DNA of 64,000 bases from Chondrus crispus. Its lineage: Eukaryota > Rhodophyta > Florideophyceae > Gigartinales > Gigartinaceae. A program made the translations under genes and the position numbers. The notes beneath the pieces are model-generated. The model worked only from the letters and a program-made list of their open reading frames with translations. It made no database searches and was not told the origin of the DNA. The DNA is taken from positions 1-64,000 of the forward strand of contig NW_005179104.1 in assembly GCF_000350225.1 (NCBI RefSeq), in the 5' to 3' direction. This document shows positions 11,012-22,849 of this stretch, piece after piece (the first letter of the stretch is position 1; each line of letters starts with the position of its first letter).

Positions 11012-11384
11012 TTTTCTATCTCCACATACTGCAGTATTAGGACCACATTTTCAATAAACTTTCAACGATAGAAATCTTCAATCTTCTCGAAAACGGAACC
11101 GTAAACATGTCACAGCGATCCTCACATTTCCATGTGCCCGTGCGATCACTACCCGCCGTTTCTGTTGAATCATTCATTTATACATCTTCTACGTCGCGCC
11201 ATATCCTACTGCTATGCTCACCAATTGTGCCGTTTTGCTGTTTCTCCACTATGCAAACCACCGCACAAAATTTACACTTGTGCTTTTGTAACGGCCATCT
11301 ACTACAGAAGTAGCTGAAACAGAAAAAACATGCAAACACATCGTTCAGGCCCCTTGGAGGACGCGTGTTGCGTGTAGCCCTCTC

Positions 11385-12540
11385 GAAAGTACCATTCTGG
11401 CACACCTTCAAAACGCATCATTCTCGCACCCCTCCAGAACGAATCGTGCACGCATCCACCCGAACGTATCATTCTCGCACCTGTCCAAAAAGAATCGTTC
11501 TCGCGGCCCTCCGGAACGCATCATAGGCGCACCCCTCCGGAACGTATCATTCTCGCATCCCTCCAGAACGCATCATGGGCGCACCCCTTCCGCACATATC
11601 ATTCTCGCACCCCTCCAGAACGTACCATTCTCGTCCCCCTTTAGAACGCGTCCTGGGCGCACCCCTCCCGAGCGTATCATTCTCGCACCCCTTTTGAACG
11701 CGTCGTGGGCGCACCCCTCCCGAACGTATCATTCTCGCACCCCTTTTGAACGCGTCGTGGGCACACCCCTCCGGAACGTATCGTTCTCGCGCCCCTCCAG
11801 AACGCATCATGGGCGCACCCTTTCCGCACGTATCATTCTCGCACCCCTCCCGAACGTATCATTCTCGTCCCCCTTTAAAACGCGTCGTGGGCGCACCCCT
11901 CCCGAACGTATCATTATCGCACCTCTTTTGAACGCGTCGTGGGCGCATCCCTCCCGAACGTATCATTCTCGAACCTCTTTAGAACGCATCGTGGGTGCAC
12001 CCCTCGGGAACGTATCATTCTCGCGCCTCTCCAGAGCGGATCATGGGCGCACCCCTCCCAAACGTATCATTCTCGCACCCTTCTAAAAAGCATCGTTCTC
12101 GCGCGCCGCCAGAACGCATCATGGGGGCACCTCTCCCGAACGTATCATTCTGGCGCCCCTCCAGAACGCATCATGGGCGCACCGCTCCCGAACGTATCAT
12201 TCTTGCACCCCTTTAGAACGCGTCGTGGGCGCACCCCTCCCGAACGTATCATTTTCGCACCCTTCCAAAAGCATCGGTCTGGCGCCCCTCCAGAACGCAT
12301 CATGGGCGTTACCCTTCCGATCGTATCATTCTGGCATCCGTCTAAAACGAATGATGAGCGCACCCCTATAGAACACATCATGAGCGCACCCCTCTCGAAC
12401 GTATCATTCTTGCACCCCTTCAAAACGCATCATTCTCGCACCCCCTCAGGTCGCATCGCAGACGCACCCCTCCAGAACGCATCGTGCGCGCATCCCTCCC
12501 CAAGGCATCGCTGACACACCCGTCCAAAATGCGTCGTTGA
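11385..12540. repeat. 26-bp minisatellite, about 44 units
   Basis: Units alternate between gcacccctccNgaacgtatcattctc-like and ...gcatcatgggc-like forms of 26 bp, giving a frequent 52-bp higher-order period, with point differences and a few indels. Reading frames of 80-190 codons across it on both strands are products of the repeat (26 bp x 3 returns to frame) and are not annotated as genes. It starts about 370 bp after the helicase stop. Confidence 0.92.
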
Positions 12541-13194
12541 GGCAACGATCATCGAAACGTGCATACGGCGCTTTTCAATTTCGCGCAGTAAATAACTTAG
12601 ATTGCTTTGATGTTCAGGACATAAATTACGCCGACTTATTGTGTAACTCGTACATGCGCACTGCGACGCCGTTAGTGCAGTATAAGCCCCTGCCACTAAA
12701 TCTGCCTGCTGTAATTTCCCCCCCAGCCCGATACGTTTTGGGCATCTGACAATCTTGCCAGACGAGGGACATGGTACGTGATAAAATATGAAGCTAATAA
12801 TATTGCTCATGCGCCTCCAATCGCACACGGCAAAAACTAAATTTTGCGCATTGACATTTTATTGGCTGTGCGCCGCCGACGACAAAATTTTAGTCAGAAA
12901 TTGCCAACACCAATGTTTCCAATACAGCGCGTATGAGGGTGCCGCCGTGTAAATCGGCCTAAAACGTATCGTCCGACCAGAAAACTCTCGCCGTTAAAAC
13001 CGCCCGGTACGATAGGTTTTGGGCCATACACTGTAGACAGTACCAAAATCGCACATACGTCGAATCAGGCCTGGACGATACGTTTTTTATCACTACGTAT
13101 CGATCCTGACATGTGCCCAAAACGTATCGTCCCGCAGGAACTGAGGCCAGAACTAAACATAGTGCACACTTTCATGGCGTAACATACTTAGAGA
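12541..13194. repeat. Non-coding; inverted-repeat patch (MITE-like, 12725-13141)
   Basis: The motif cgatacgttttgggca near 12728 is the inverse of tgcccaaaacgtatcg near 13122, and diverged copies in both orientations occur between them (near 12961, 13009, 13077). The spacing of about 415 bp and terminal placement resemble a small inverted-repeat element. No target duplication was established, and no gene is visible. Confidence 0.4.
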
Positions 13195-13360
13195 ATATCC
13201 CCTAAATCCCGTAATCCACCTAAACCACATAATCCACTTAAACCACATAATCCACACAATCCACATACTCCACAAGTCCCTCCTTCTCCACCTACACCTC
13301 CTATCCTCTAAAATCCTAATTTATAATATACAGTATACGCCCTCTACCCTGATGCCATTT
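13195..13360 (+). repeat. Dispersed repeat, copy 1 (matches 18250-18425)
   Basis: A short cctaaaccacataatcc array runs into a unique tail (cttctccacctacacctcct, then an AT-rich tataatata stretch and gccctctaccc). The same tail in the same orientation ends the larger array at 17845-18340. The region 13361-13677 beyond it shows no gene. Confidence 0.65.
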
Positions 13361-14003
13361 TCGACGCCTATCCCTCAAACCCATGGGTATAGGGGCGTTT
13401 CGCTACTTGCAACTTGACAATGTGTTCTTCGAGTACGAGTTACTATTCAAATATGATGTCTTGCATAGAAATGAAGTTCGGTTTTGCTAAGTTCGGCAAC
13501 GGCCTTTGATGTTCCTATGCATACAAAGTGTGCCATTTAAAGGCAGACGGGGAGTGTGCAAGTAGTCCATGTGAGTCCGTGAGGAACTTGTTGCTGTGCT
13601 CTGATTAGAAATGCACTGGTTTATTAATATTTATTGCCAGCGTTGGTTTTCTGATTAAGTAGTCTAACGCCCGGTACAGTGGGTTCGCGATAATTGAAAC
13701 CCCGATAATTGCAACATCGCGATAATTGAAACGGAATCTTGGGAACGACCTTGGTGGTCACCCAAAAATATCTAAAAAATAAGCTTGTTTCAATTCCGAT
13801 AACTGAAACGTTTCAATAACGATCCCAGAAGGTCAGCCCCCTCAACTCACCCTCAGAACACCCAAACATAAAAACAAATCTACGAAAAATGAAACGGCAC
13901 CCGTTATAAATCATTTACCGTTACAGGAACAGGATAACCGTTTTCTTCAAATGAACTATATTCCTTAAACAAGCTATCCCTGTTAGCACAAAATAATACT
14001 AAA

Positions 14004-16343
14004 ATGGGAAGTCTTCACTTAGGGACACCTCTCGAACACAGTTCCATCTTGGCCACACTCTCTCCCTTGATCCCAACTCTCAACCGTTTCCCCTATTCCT
14101 CCCTCACTGCCAAGCATCACCATGAAATATACCACGCTTTCCCTCATTCAAAAAAGGATATTTGCGAGCAGTATGTCGCACTAAACGATGAGGGCAAAAA
14201 ACCGACCCCACAAGAATTGGGGGTTTGGGCAAAAGAAAAATTCAGACTCAGTGAGATGACAAGCAAGACAACAATGTCTCGAATTTTAAAACAGTCCTCA
14301 TCGCTATTGGCTCGCCCAAAAAAAACAATAGTGAAGAAAACACGAGAGAAGAAAGGCAAAAACCATGCTGTGGAAACGGCACTCTTTGATTGGATTCTTG
14401 ACCAACAGGTTAAACGGGTAAACATTAATGGGGATTTAATCTGCCTAAAAGCCCGAAAAATTCAAGACTTGGCGAATCAAAAGCTCCCGGATCATGAAAA
14501 AATACACCTCAATTTTTCTGTTGGTTGGCTCAGTAATTTCAAGGCGCGATGGGGGCTTCGCGTGCTACGATCGCATGGCGAGAGCGGGGATGCGGATTTG
14601 GGTGCTGTTATCCGTGATCTGCCGATAATTAAGGAGAGGCTTAAGTGTAGCATAAACACCCCTAAACGGATAGGGGTGTATGCTTAGTCCTGGAAGACCC
14701 GTACGTACGAGAAGACGGGGGAAGTCGGACCAGCTAACGAAACCGGATCACGGGCCCGGGTAGCGTGGTAGAGCGGGATCGGGGGAAGGACGCGCACACG
14801 CGCGGGCCGATCTACGCCTCGACGCCCCGGAGCAGCGCTGGGTTACGTTCCAGCGCTGACGGGCGGAGGTGGATCTAGGCTCGCTCGCGTGCTCGCACGT
14901 CCACTACCCGCGCTCGGTCTCGCCTTAAGGTAGCTAACGGAAGCTTCCTTAGGATAAGCTGGAAGTCAGACCTAGGCGGTAGGTTGTGGACAAGTCCGTG
15001 CTTGTCCCCCCTTCGCCGCCGGTCCGCTCCGTTATTTAATATACAATTAGTCTATCGTAACTTAGTACAGTACGTACTGTACTATGCGGTACTACAGTAG
15101 CCGGCACTGTCAGCGGACAGGGCTGACTGTATACGCGTCGTACACGTATGGTACACGTGGGGGCGCGTGCGCCCCTACACGTGTGGTACAGGCCCTCTGT
15201 AAGGTCCGTACCTTACAGAGCCAGATCTAATTTCTAATCTAATCCTTTTGGTAGTTATACTACATTAAGAATTATTCTGAAAAGAATATTTTTAATGCAG
15301 ACGAGTCCGGGTTGGTTTTTAAAATGGCGCCCGACAAGACAGTTGCAGTCGAGAGGCTATCTGGTCGTAAAAAGGCTAAAGATCGATTCACTGTGATGCC
15401 TTGCTGCAATGCAGATGGTTCTGAGAAGTTCGAGCTCATGATAATCGGGCGATCATGAAAACCCAGGGTGTTTAAAAAGAAAAGTGGTCAAGAACTTGGT
15501 TTCGATTATCATGCCAACAACAAAGCATGGATGACAAGCGTGTTGTTCTTTGGTTGGTTGCAGCGCTTCGATTATTACATTGGAAAGACAAATGGGAGAA
15601 AAGTTGCTCCGTTAATTGATAACTGCAGTGCTCACGGAACTAAGGATAACCTACCTGCTTTAGCCCACGTTGAAGTAATCTTTTTACTGCCCAATACAAC
15701 CTCGAAGCTCCAACCGTTGGACGCAGGAATTATCGCTTCAATCAAACTGAGGTATATACGCTTGCAGATGGAACGAGCTATTGATTTAATTGATGAAAAT
15801 GTGAACGACATCTATAAGGTTGACATACTGACGGCTATGCGTTGGATGAAGAAAATATGGAATGAGCTTCCTGCCTCAGTAATACAGAACTGCTGGAGGC
15901 ACACTGGTATATGTGGTACTGAATTGGATTCATCGGAGAGGGTAAGCATTAGTAATTTACTGTGCAATGAGGAGCAAATGTTGGAGAGACAAATTGACGA
16001 ATTAGTGCCCACTTGCACGCGAATGTCTATTGTTGAACTACTCAATGTGTCGGGCGAGGATGATTGTGTTCAAACTGTGGAAGATCAGGCGCTTATCGAT
16101 TCAGTTGTCGACTTGGGGGATGGAAGTGGTTTACAGGACAGTGAGGAACATATTGAAGAAGACAATTTGCTTCCCTGCGCCAAAGAGCAGCTGCGTGTAC
16201 TTGCCCTAGCTAAGCGCATTTGTGTCTCCAGTGGGCAGGCTGATGAGGGCCTTTTACGAGGAATTCGGAAAGTGCAGGCTGTGGTCCGTCAGGACATGTA
16301 TCAGGGCCAGAGGCAAACAAAGATAGATGCCTTTTTTAAATAA
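14004..16343 (+). pseudogene. pogo/Tigger-type transposase (CENP-B HTH + DDE), split by solo LTR
   Basis: The first part (14004-14645) carries the DNA-binding half: a psq-like HTH followed by a CENP-B/Tc5-type HTH (FSVGWLSNFKARWGLRVLRSHG). After the LTR the frame resumes with the DDE_1 core: first Asp in NADESGLVFKMAPDKT, second in LIDNCSAHG, third in LQPLDAGII. It ends in the usual tail QTKIDAFFK. LTR plus target duplication is 624 nt (208 codons), so both halves stay in one frame. A TGA at 15456-15458 just before KPRVFKKKSG is a separate break, perhaps CGA to TGA. The bound DNA is expected to be the sub-terminal cgataattgaaac repeats. Confidence 0.88.
14646..15264 (-). repeat. LTR1b, solo LTR with TTAAG target duplication
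   Basis: This family-1 LTR (619 bp) runs from tgtagcataaac to ttatactaca with ttaag directly on both sides (14641-14645 and 15265-15269). No internal retrotransposon sequence is present. A perfect 5-bp duplication around one LTR shows that a full element inserted here and was later removed by LTR-LTR recombination. It lies in codon phase within the transposase gene. Confidence 0.95.
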
Positions 16344-16450
16344 AATAGTGGGTTTCGGAGGGTGCCATATGATTGGCTAGGGGACGAGTTTATCATACCA
16401 TTTGATAATTGAAAAATCGCGATAATTGAAACAAGAACCCTGCCACCGAC

Positions 16451-17140
16451 GTGTTGCAATTATCGCGAACCCACAGGGTCGTGCTTCTGCAGAGAACAAA
16501 TTTTTTGCGTCGCCAGGACAGTGCCCTGTCTTGTACATCTCCCGTCCCTCCTCGCACAGAGAACCATCTCGCATACCTAATTCAGAGAGCTCACGTATAT
16601 CAGTCATCTGTGCGTTTTCTGGATGGTACGTCGCAAATGGAAGCCACCGTCGCTAGTCAGCAAAATGGAACCGTTCTGCGGCTTGTAAGGCTTAGCAATA
16701 ATACCCAAACCCCCCCTTCTTGCTGCGCTTACTCTACAAATGGGTCTGGATTCCCCTGTTGGCATGGTGTCTCGGTTCTTCTCGAAAAGTATGGACCAAG
16801 CAATCTCTATCAGTTTATTGAAGCGCGTCATCTAACATCTGCCTGGGTTATGCAGTACGCCAATACGGAGTATAGTCTTCCTTCACAAGCAAGGGTCGAC
16901 GACATTTTATTCAATGCGAAGAAGCTCGTTGCTACGAAGGAGAACCTGCAAATTCCAAAAGCTTTGCCGCCGCCACGGGGTCGTCCGGTTAGGAGGGCTG
17001 GTAGGCGAAGAAAAACCTGGTACGAAAAAGGCCCTGCTGCGAAGAAGAAGCGTGTGTACTCCTGTTCTTTGTGTCGGATGGCAGATCACACAGTGAAGGA
17101 TTGCTCTCTGAAACAGCTGTATGGGGATACCGCAGAGTAG
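16451..17140 (+). pseudogene. Mutator-like (MULE) transposase, C-terminal fragment
   Basis: The recognisable part begins near 16600. It contains a SWIM-type zinc signature (SCCAYSTNGSGFPCWHG, a Cys-Cys-x-His arrangement), an AT-hook-like RGRPVRRAGRRRK, and a C-terminal zinc knuckle (CSLCRMADHTVKDC). This order is typical of the end of MULE/FAR1-type transposases. The catalytic DDE domain is absent. The first residues of the frame overlap the right end of pogo-A and are probably not genuine. No upstream half was found left of pogo-A. Confidence 0.72.
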
Positions 17141-17844
17141 CCCAGTAGCCGCTCTTTTAGTAACGCCTTAGTATCCGATTTCGCCTGTCATTTAGTACAA
17201 TTTATAGCACCGTCCACTTTGTTCAGATTCTGTCGCCCCTCACGAACAACCAAATTCTTTTCTGTCACCCCCATGTTGAAGACGTCACCCATATGATCCC
17301 TACAAATATTTCTCAATCGGATGGGTGCTTCAGCAAATTTGACCGCGTCACCCCCTCAACACTACAAGAAAAGCCATTTCACCCCCTTTTTGCCACAAAA
17401 AGACCACGATCGCCCCACTAAACGCAGCATTAACTCAAAAAATAAAAAAAGAGAAATTGAGGATTGAAACGGAAAGCGGACCACACCGTACCGGCTTGTT
17501 TTCGACCTTTTCGCAATGGTGCAAACTGCGCATCAAACGTTGCCTCCAGTTGATCTTACAGTAGAAATTAGAAATTTTCGTAACGCCGTCAGAAACTATG
17601 ACAAAACAACATCTGCGCACTTTACAGAAGAAAAGCTTACTCTAAGCCACACCGTCTTACGCGGCATTTCTCGCTCAGTCAGTCAACTTGCTGCTTACAG
17701 AGCCCCCAACAGGAATCGAACTCGGACTTGCTGACACTCGAACACAATCTGGGACGACTGGGACACTCGGACCACAACTTTGCTGTTTTGGCTGGATCTG
17801 AAAATCGGCCCATCCCGGTGGGTATATAAACTAGACAACTGGCC
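17141..17844. other. Non-coding spacer
   Basis: No gene is recognised. A pol III B-box-like stretch on the - strand (gagttcgattcctg near 17720) is not accompanied by a foldable tRNA or a convincing A box. Confidence 0.5.
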
Positions 17845-18425
17845 CACCTAAACCCACCTAAAAAACCAAATCCACCTAAACCCCAATCTCACCCTAAGCC
17901 ACCTAAACCACCTAAACTTGGTAAACCCAGTAAACCTACTAAACCTGGTAAACCAATTAAACCTGGTACGTCCAGTAAACAAACTAAACCTGGTAAACCT
18001 CGTGACCTCGAAAGCAACTTAAACCTGGTAAACCTGGTAAACCAACTAAACCCGGTAAACCCGGTAACCCAACTAAACTGGCAAACCACCTAAACCGGTA
18101 CTCTAACTAAACTCGTAATCTACCTAAACCGGTAATCCAACTAAACTCGTAATCTACTTAAACCGGTAATCCAACTAAACACGTAATCCACCTAAACCGG
18201 TAATCCAACTAAACCAGTAAACCGCCTATCCAACCTACACAACCTAAACCCCCTCCACCACCTAAACCACTAAACCACCAAAACCACCAAAACCACATAA
18301 TCCACATAATCTACATAATCCACATAATCCACATACTCCACAAAACCCTCCTTCTCCACATACACCTCCTATCCCCTAAAACCCTAATATATAATATATA
18401 CGCTCTCTACCCCGAATCCCTAAAG
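17845..18425. repeat. Minisatellite of cctaaacc / taaacctggtaaac units plus dispersed tail
   Basis: Short, irregular units (cacctaaac, ctggtaaac, ccggtaatccaactaaac) repeat for almost 500 bp. The array then ends in the tail that also occurs at 13260-13360. Units vary too much for a single period. From 18426 to about 18660 I see no gene. Confidence 0.8.
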
Positions 18426-18707
18426 TACAAAAACCATCCTACTCCTGAATCCCTTACTCTATATTATAAAAGGAAATATCCCACGGGAACTACACAACTG
18501 GGGAAAATGTTGTCCACTAGTCGTCAAGTAACTGGCCTCATCATGAACTGTAGTTTCACCTCTTCACGCAAACGTCCAGATACGGCCAATTAGATGACAC
18601 TAGTTGTCCACTAAATTTCCAAGTGCCGTTAGCGGCCAACACGTGGCCAACAGTTGTCCACATGGGACTCCCCCTGTCCACTAGCTGTCCGACAACTGCC
18701 GTTTTGT

Positions 18708-21700
18708 CTACTCGGGATACAGGGGGGCCCCTTTGGCCCGGGTGTTATATTTCGACCTCGTGGGTCGCCGTACTTCCGCGCCACGCGTCGCGTTTTCAAT
18801 CTCGTTTTTATCGCGAGTAGTGTCTTGGTCCTCAGGATCTGTTGACTTTGGCGGAGATATATTCGGGTTACCTGGGTCGAGTTCGTCTCTCAGCGGCCGG
18901 GGGTTTACCCCGGCGGGGAGGAAGGTAGAAGCGTCGCCGTCGGCCGGCGTGGGTGACGAGTGTTCGGCGTCGGAGGGTATGGTTCGTAGAGGGGGAGCCT
19001 TCACAATGCCGTCTCTCGAGACTCTATCTTTCAGGCCTGTAGTCCGGACAATGGTCACTGTATGCTCGTCGAGCGCCACCACAGGGAACGGGCCTTCCGT
19101 CAGTGGGGCTAACTTGTTATTGACCCGGTCCTTATCCGTTTTCTCATCCACTCGCAGGGATGTCTCTCGCTCGATGAGGACTTGATCACCAACCGAATAT
19201 TGTGGTGTCGGCGTCTGTAATCTCCTATCGAAATCGCGTTTATATCGGTCCTGACCAGTGAGTAGCGTGTCACGGGCTGTTGACATTAGCCCGCGTAACC
19301 ACGTTAAGAAACGGAGCTTGTACTGCGTCCGCGAGACATCCTGTTCCAGTGTAGGGGTTTGTTGGATGGAAAGCGGCGACGGTGTCCGGGATAACACCAG
19401 ATCAAACGACTTCATGCCGATCATGCTATTCACGGTACAATTGTAACCGTAGGTTAGCGCGTCCGTGAAATGGTCCCAATCGCGTTGGTTGTCGGCTAGG
19501 TAGTGCCGTAGAGAGGACACCAGGGTTTGGTTGAACCTCTCCACTTGTCCATTAGCTTGTGGGTGATAAGCTGTGGTGAACACGCTTTCGACGCGAAGGA
19601 TTTTGCACACGGCAAGGAAGAACCTTGACGTGAATTGACTCCCATTGTCGGAGAGTAGCTTCACTAGGGCTTCGTATACGAAGACCCAGTGTGTGACGAA
19701 CGCCTGAGAAACGGTCTCGGCGGTAATTCTCTTAAGCGGCACCGTTCGGGTCAGCTTTGAGTAACGATCAGACATTACCAAGAGGTATCGATTGCCTCTT
19801 GGTGTTCTGGGGAGTTCGCCTAGGATGTCAATAGCGATAAACTCCAAGGGTCCCATCGGAGGGAACGTTTTCAACTTCGCGTTGTGCTTACGCAATTTAA
19901 TGCGAGCTTTCGCACAGTCGGAGCACCTTCTGACTGTGGCGTATGCGTCGACGGACATACTCGGCCAGTAGTACCGTTGTCTTAATGTGTAGAACAGACG
20001 CCTGCCTCCGGGATGTCCCGAGGCGGCGGGGAAATGCGCCATATACAACACTCGCTCGCGCAGAGTGGTTGGTACGACGATTTGCTCAACACCGTCAAGG
20101 TCCGCTTTCCGACAAAGTACCCCTTCCTTGTTCATGAAGAACTTGGAAAGGCGAATTTGGGCCACACCCTCCCCCTTCTTAAGATGGGAAGCGATCTCTT
20201 TACAGAACGGGTCGGAGTGTTGGGCGAGTACAATCTCGTCGTGTGTAATTGCGTCCTTGGAAGCCGGGGGGCGAGGGCGAAGCATCCGTCGTGAATGTCG
20301 TCGTCCCACTCCTCGTATACCACTTTCGGCTTGTCTTCGTGAAACTGCAAAACGGAGAAGCACGGTATTTCTTCGTCGATGGGGACGGTTTTGCCCCCTG
20401 TAGACGGTATTCGACTGAGGGCGTCGGCGAGACAATTCTTGATGCCCTTCACGTACGTGACGTCGAAGTCAAACTCGGCTAGGCGCAAGCGCCACCGTGC
20501 TAGACGCCCGCTTGCGTCGCCGATATTCATTAACCAGCGAAGGGAATGATGGTCGGTGTTAACCGTGAATCGCTCGCGTTCCAAGTAAGGACGCAGCGTC
20601 TGAATGGCCCATACAATGGCCAAACATTCTTTCTCCGTCGTGGAGTAATTCCTTTCCGCCGACGAGAGCGTTTGCGACCAGAACCCGACAGGGTATCTGT
20701 TACCGTCCTCGTGTTGCTGTAATAACGTGCAACCGAGTTGGGCGTCGGAGGCATCCGTGTCGAGGGAATACGGTAGCCCCAGCCGCGGTAGTCGCAATAC
20801 CGGTGGGGAAATCAGGCAAGTCTTCAGAGCTTCGAAGGCAGACCTGCCGTCTTCGTCCAGTTCGGGGAGCCGATCTGGCTCCCCCTTCTTGAGCATGAAC
20901 GTCAACTGCGCCGCAATCTTGGCAAAGTGGTCGACGAAACGTCGGTACACGTTACAAATACCCAGAAACGAGCGGAGCTCGGTCTGGGTTCGTGGCGGCT
21001 TGGCCTTGGCCAAAGCCGAGACGTTCTTCGGGTGGACATGAAGTTCCCCGGGTCGAATGATGTGGCCCAGGTACTCCACGGAGTCCTGAAAGAATTTACA
21101 CTTATTCAATTTCAGTGATAACCCCTCTTGTTGTAACGCAGAGAGAATAACCTTGACATCCTTGAGGTGCGTTTCATAATCCTTCGAGAATATGATAATG
21201 TCATCTAAGTAGATGAGGCAGCTCTTCCATCGGTATCCGGAGAGGAGAATGTCCAACATCCGTTGGAACGTGGCGGGCGCGTTCATTAGCCCGAACGGCA
21301 TTCGGTTAAATTGATAAGTGCCGGCATGACACGTGAACATGGTTTTCGGACGGTCTTCTTCCGCAACGGGGATTCGCCAATAACCCGAGTTACAATCTAG
21401 AGTTGTGAACACGTTTGCTTCGCCGAGCGAGTCCAGACACTCGTCCATGCGAGGAATGGGGTAAGTGTCCCGTACTGTCATCGCGTTCAAACGTCTGTAA
21501 TCGAGGCAGAAACGGAGGGATCCATCCGGTTTGGGGATGAGAACCACCGGGGATGCCCACTCTAATTGTGATCGGGAGATGACCCCGCTTGAGATCATCC
21601 CATCCACGGCGTCTTGTTCGGCTTGTCGAGACTGTCGTCCAGCCCGATATGGCTGACATCGAAACGGCTTCGAGCCGGGGTTGAGTTCGATCCGGTGCTG

Positions 21701-22612
21701 CGTAGCCCGGACTTCCCCGAGATCGCCACTCCACATACGGGAGTACGGCGTAAGCATGTAACGTACTCGCGTGCGGACATGCGACGGCAGATGTTGGAGG
21801 GAGACAGCGTCAATCTCTTGGGGTTCTTCCTTCGACGAAGCCGGGAGGAGCTTCTCCCCCTTCTCAGATTGGGGCTTGTCCCCTTCTGTAAATTCCGCCG
21901 CTAGGAGGGCGTCGAGAGGCATCGCGGTGCGTATCATGGCACGCGGATGAGGGGTAACGTACCGCAGCACCAGGTTATTCGAGAGGCGCTTGGGGGCTGA
22001 GGCGAAGTTGGCTACCAAGACCTTGAACTCTCGAAGTGCGGTGATGTGCGCGACCCCATTCGACAGGGAGACGCGGTGTTTCGCATATAGCTGCGGGTTG
22101 GGTTCCAATTCAGAAAGACCCGTACGACCGTTGATCACATGCACCCAGGCTTGCGTCCCGGGTTGTATGATAACCGGACGAGAAACCTTGAGTTTGGGGG
22201 AAACTCGACCCGGGTCGTTTTCATACTCCTGCTCCGAGGGAAGCGGAGGTGCTTCGGCTCGACGAGTTGCCGGTTTTCTCACGATGGGGACTTTCGTCCC
22301 ATCATCGAGCTCGACCACCTTCCGACGTGGATAGATGGCCTCGACAAACTTGTCGTTAAAGTCACAGCCCAGGATGACGGGGGCTGCTACGCGCTCGCAC
22401 ACGATGAACTTGCATTTCATGGTGCGAGTTGCTAGTCGAACAACGAGGGTGATGGACCCGCTTGTTCATAACGGTCGCCCGTTCGTGTCTGCGATCGTCG
22501 GGACTTCCCCCGGTTCCATTAAGCTCTCCAATCCTTCGGGCAGGGTGTCGGCGCGGACAAAATTGGAGCCGGCACCCGTGTCCAGGATGGTGAGTTGACG
22601 CACCATGATGGA
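18708..22612 (-). pseudogene. pol: pol of element 3 (protease, RT, RNase H, integrase)
   Basis: On the - strand the retropepsin site LDTGAGSNF is encoded at 22565-22588. A TGA at 22466-22468 follows it, then the frame runs on through a linker, RT with YLDD (21200-21211) and RNase H (LDTDAS, EKECLAIVWA, TDHHSLRW). Near 20270, in a run of six G, the frame shifts by one base; the next frame carries the integrase HHCC finger (HFPAASGHPGG, CSDC) and core (AIDILGELP, LLSDNGSQF, NGQVERFNQT) plus a GPY/F-like EGPFPV. The C-terminus (ATRGAEVRRPTRSKYNTRAKG) is basic and has no chromodomain, which separates it from elements 1 and 2. One stop and one frameshift disable it. Confidence 0.88.
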
Positions 22613-22849
22613 GGTGGTGAGCCCAAGGTCTGCGTAGACCTTGTAATTACGTCGAGACAGTGATAAACTGGCTCGACGGCCTTGTCATCGGGGGAGCGCC
22701 TCCCGTTCTTAAGACGGCACGGTCGGCGGAGCGTCCCCATGCCCGTCGGATCGGGGTTGGAGGGGCCCGCTTGGCGAGCGTGTCTCCGCCCCAAGACGCG
22801 GATCGCCGGTTTCGGGGGCGGGGGTGACGCGGTATCCCGCGATGGAATG

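Larger units (their letters stand above)
13678..16475 (+). mobile_element. pogo/Tigger-type DNA transposon (pogo-A)
   Basis: The left end, after a TA, reads cagtgggttcgcgataattg. The right end reads caattatcgcgaacccac, its inverse, followed by ag instead of tg and without the expected TA, so the outermost right bases have changed. Sub-terminal copies of cgataattgaaac occur several times at both ends and are likely transposase binding sites. The element holds one transposase gene that is split by a solo LTR. Confidence 0.82.

Noticed and set aside
11547..12514. Repetitive ORFs (up to 191 codons) in the minisatellite on both strands
   Set aside because: They follow directly from a 26-bp stop-poor repeat that returns to frame every 78 bp; no start context, domain or neighbour supports a protein.
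11385..12540. Possible CRISPR-like array
   Set aside because: The units are contiguous without unique spacers, and the surroundings are eukaryotic.
17690..17800. tRNA gene on the - strand
   Set aside because: Only a B-box-like stretch is present; no cloverleaf can be drawn.
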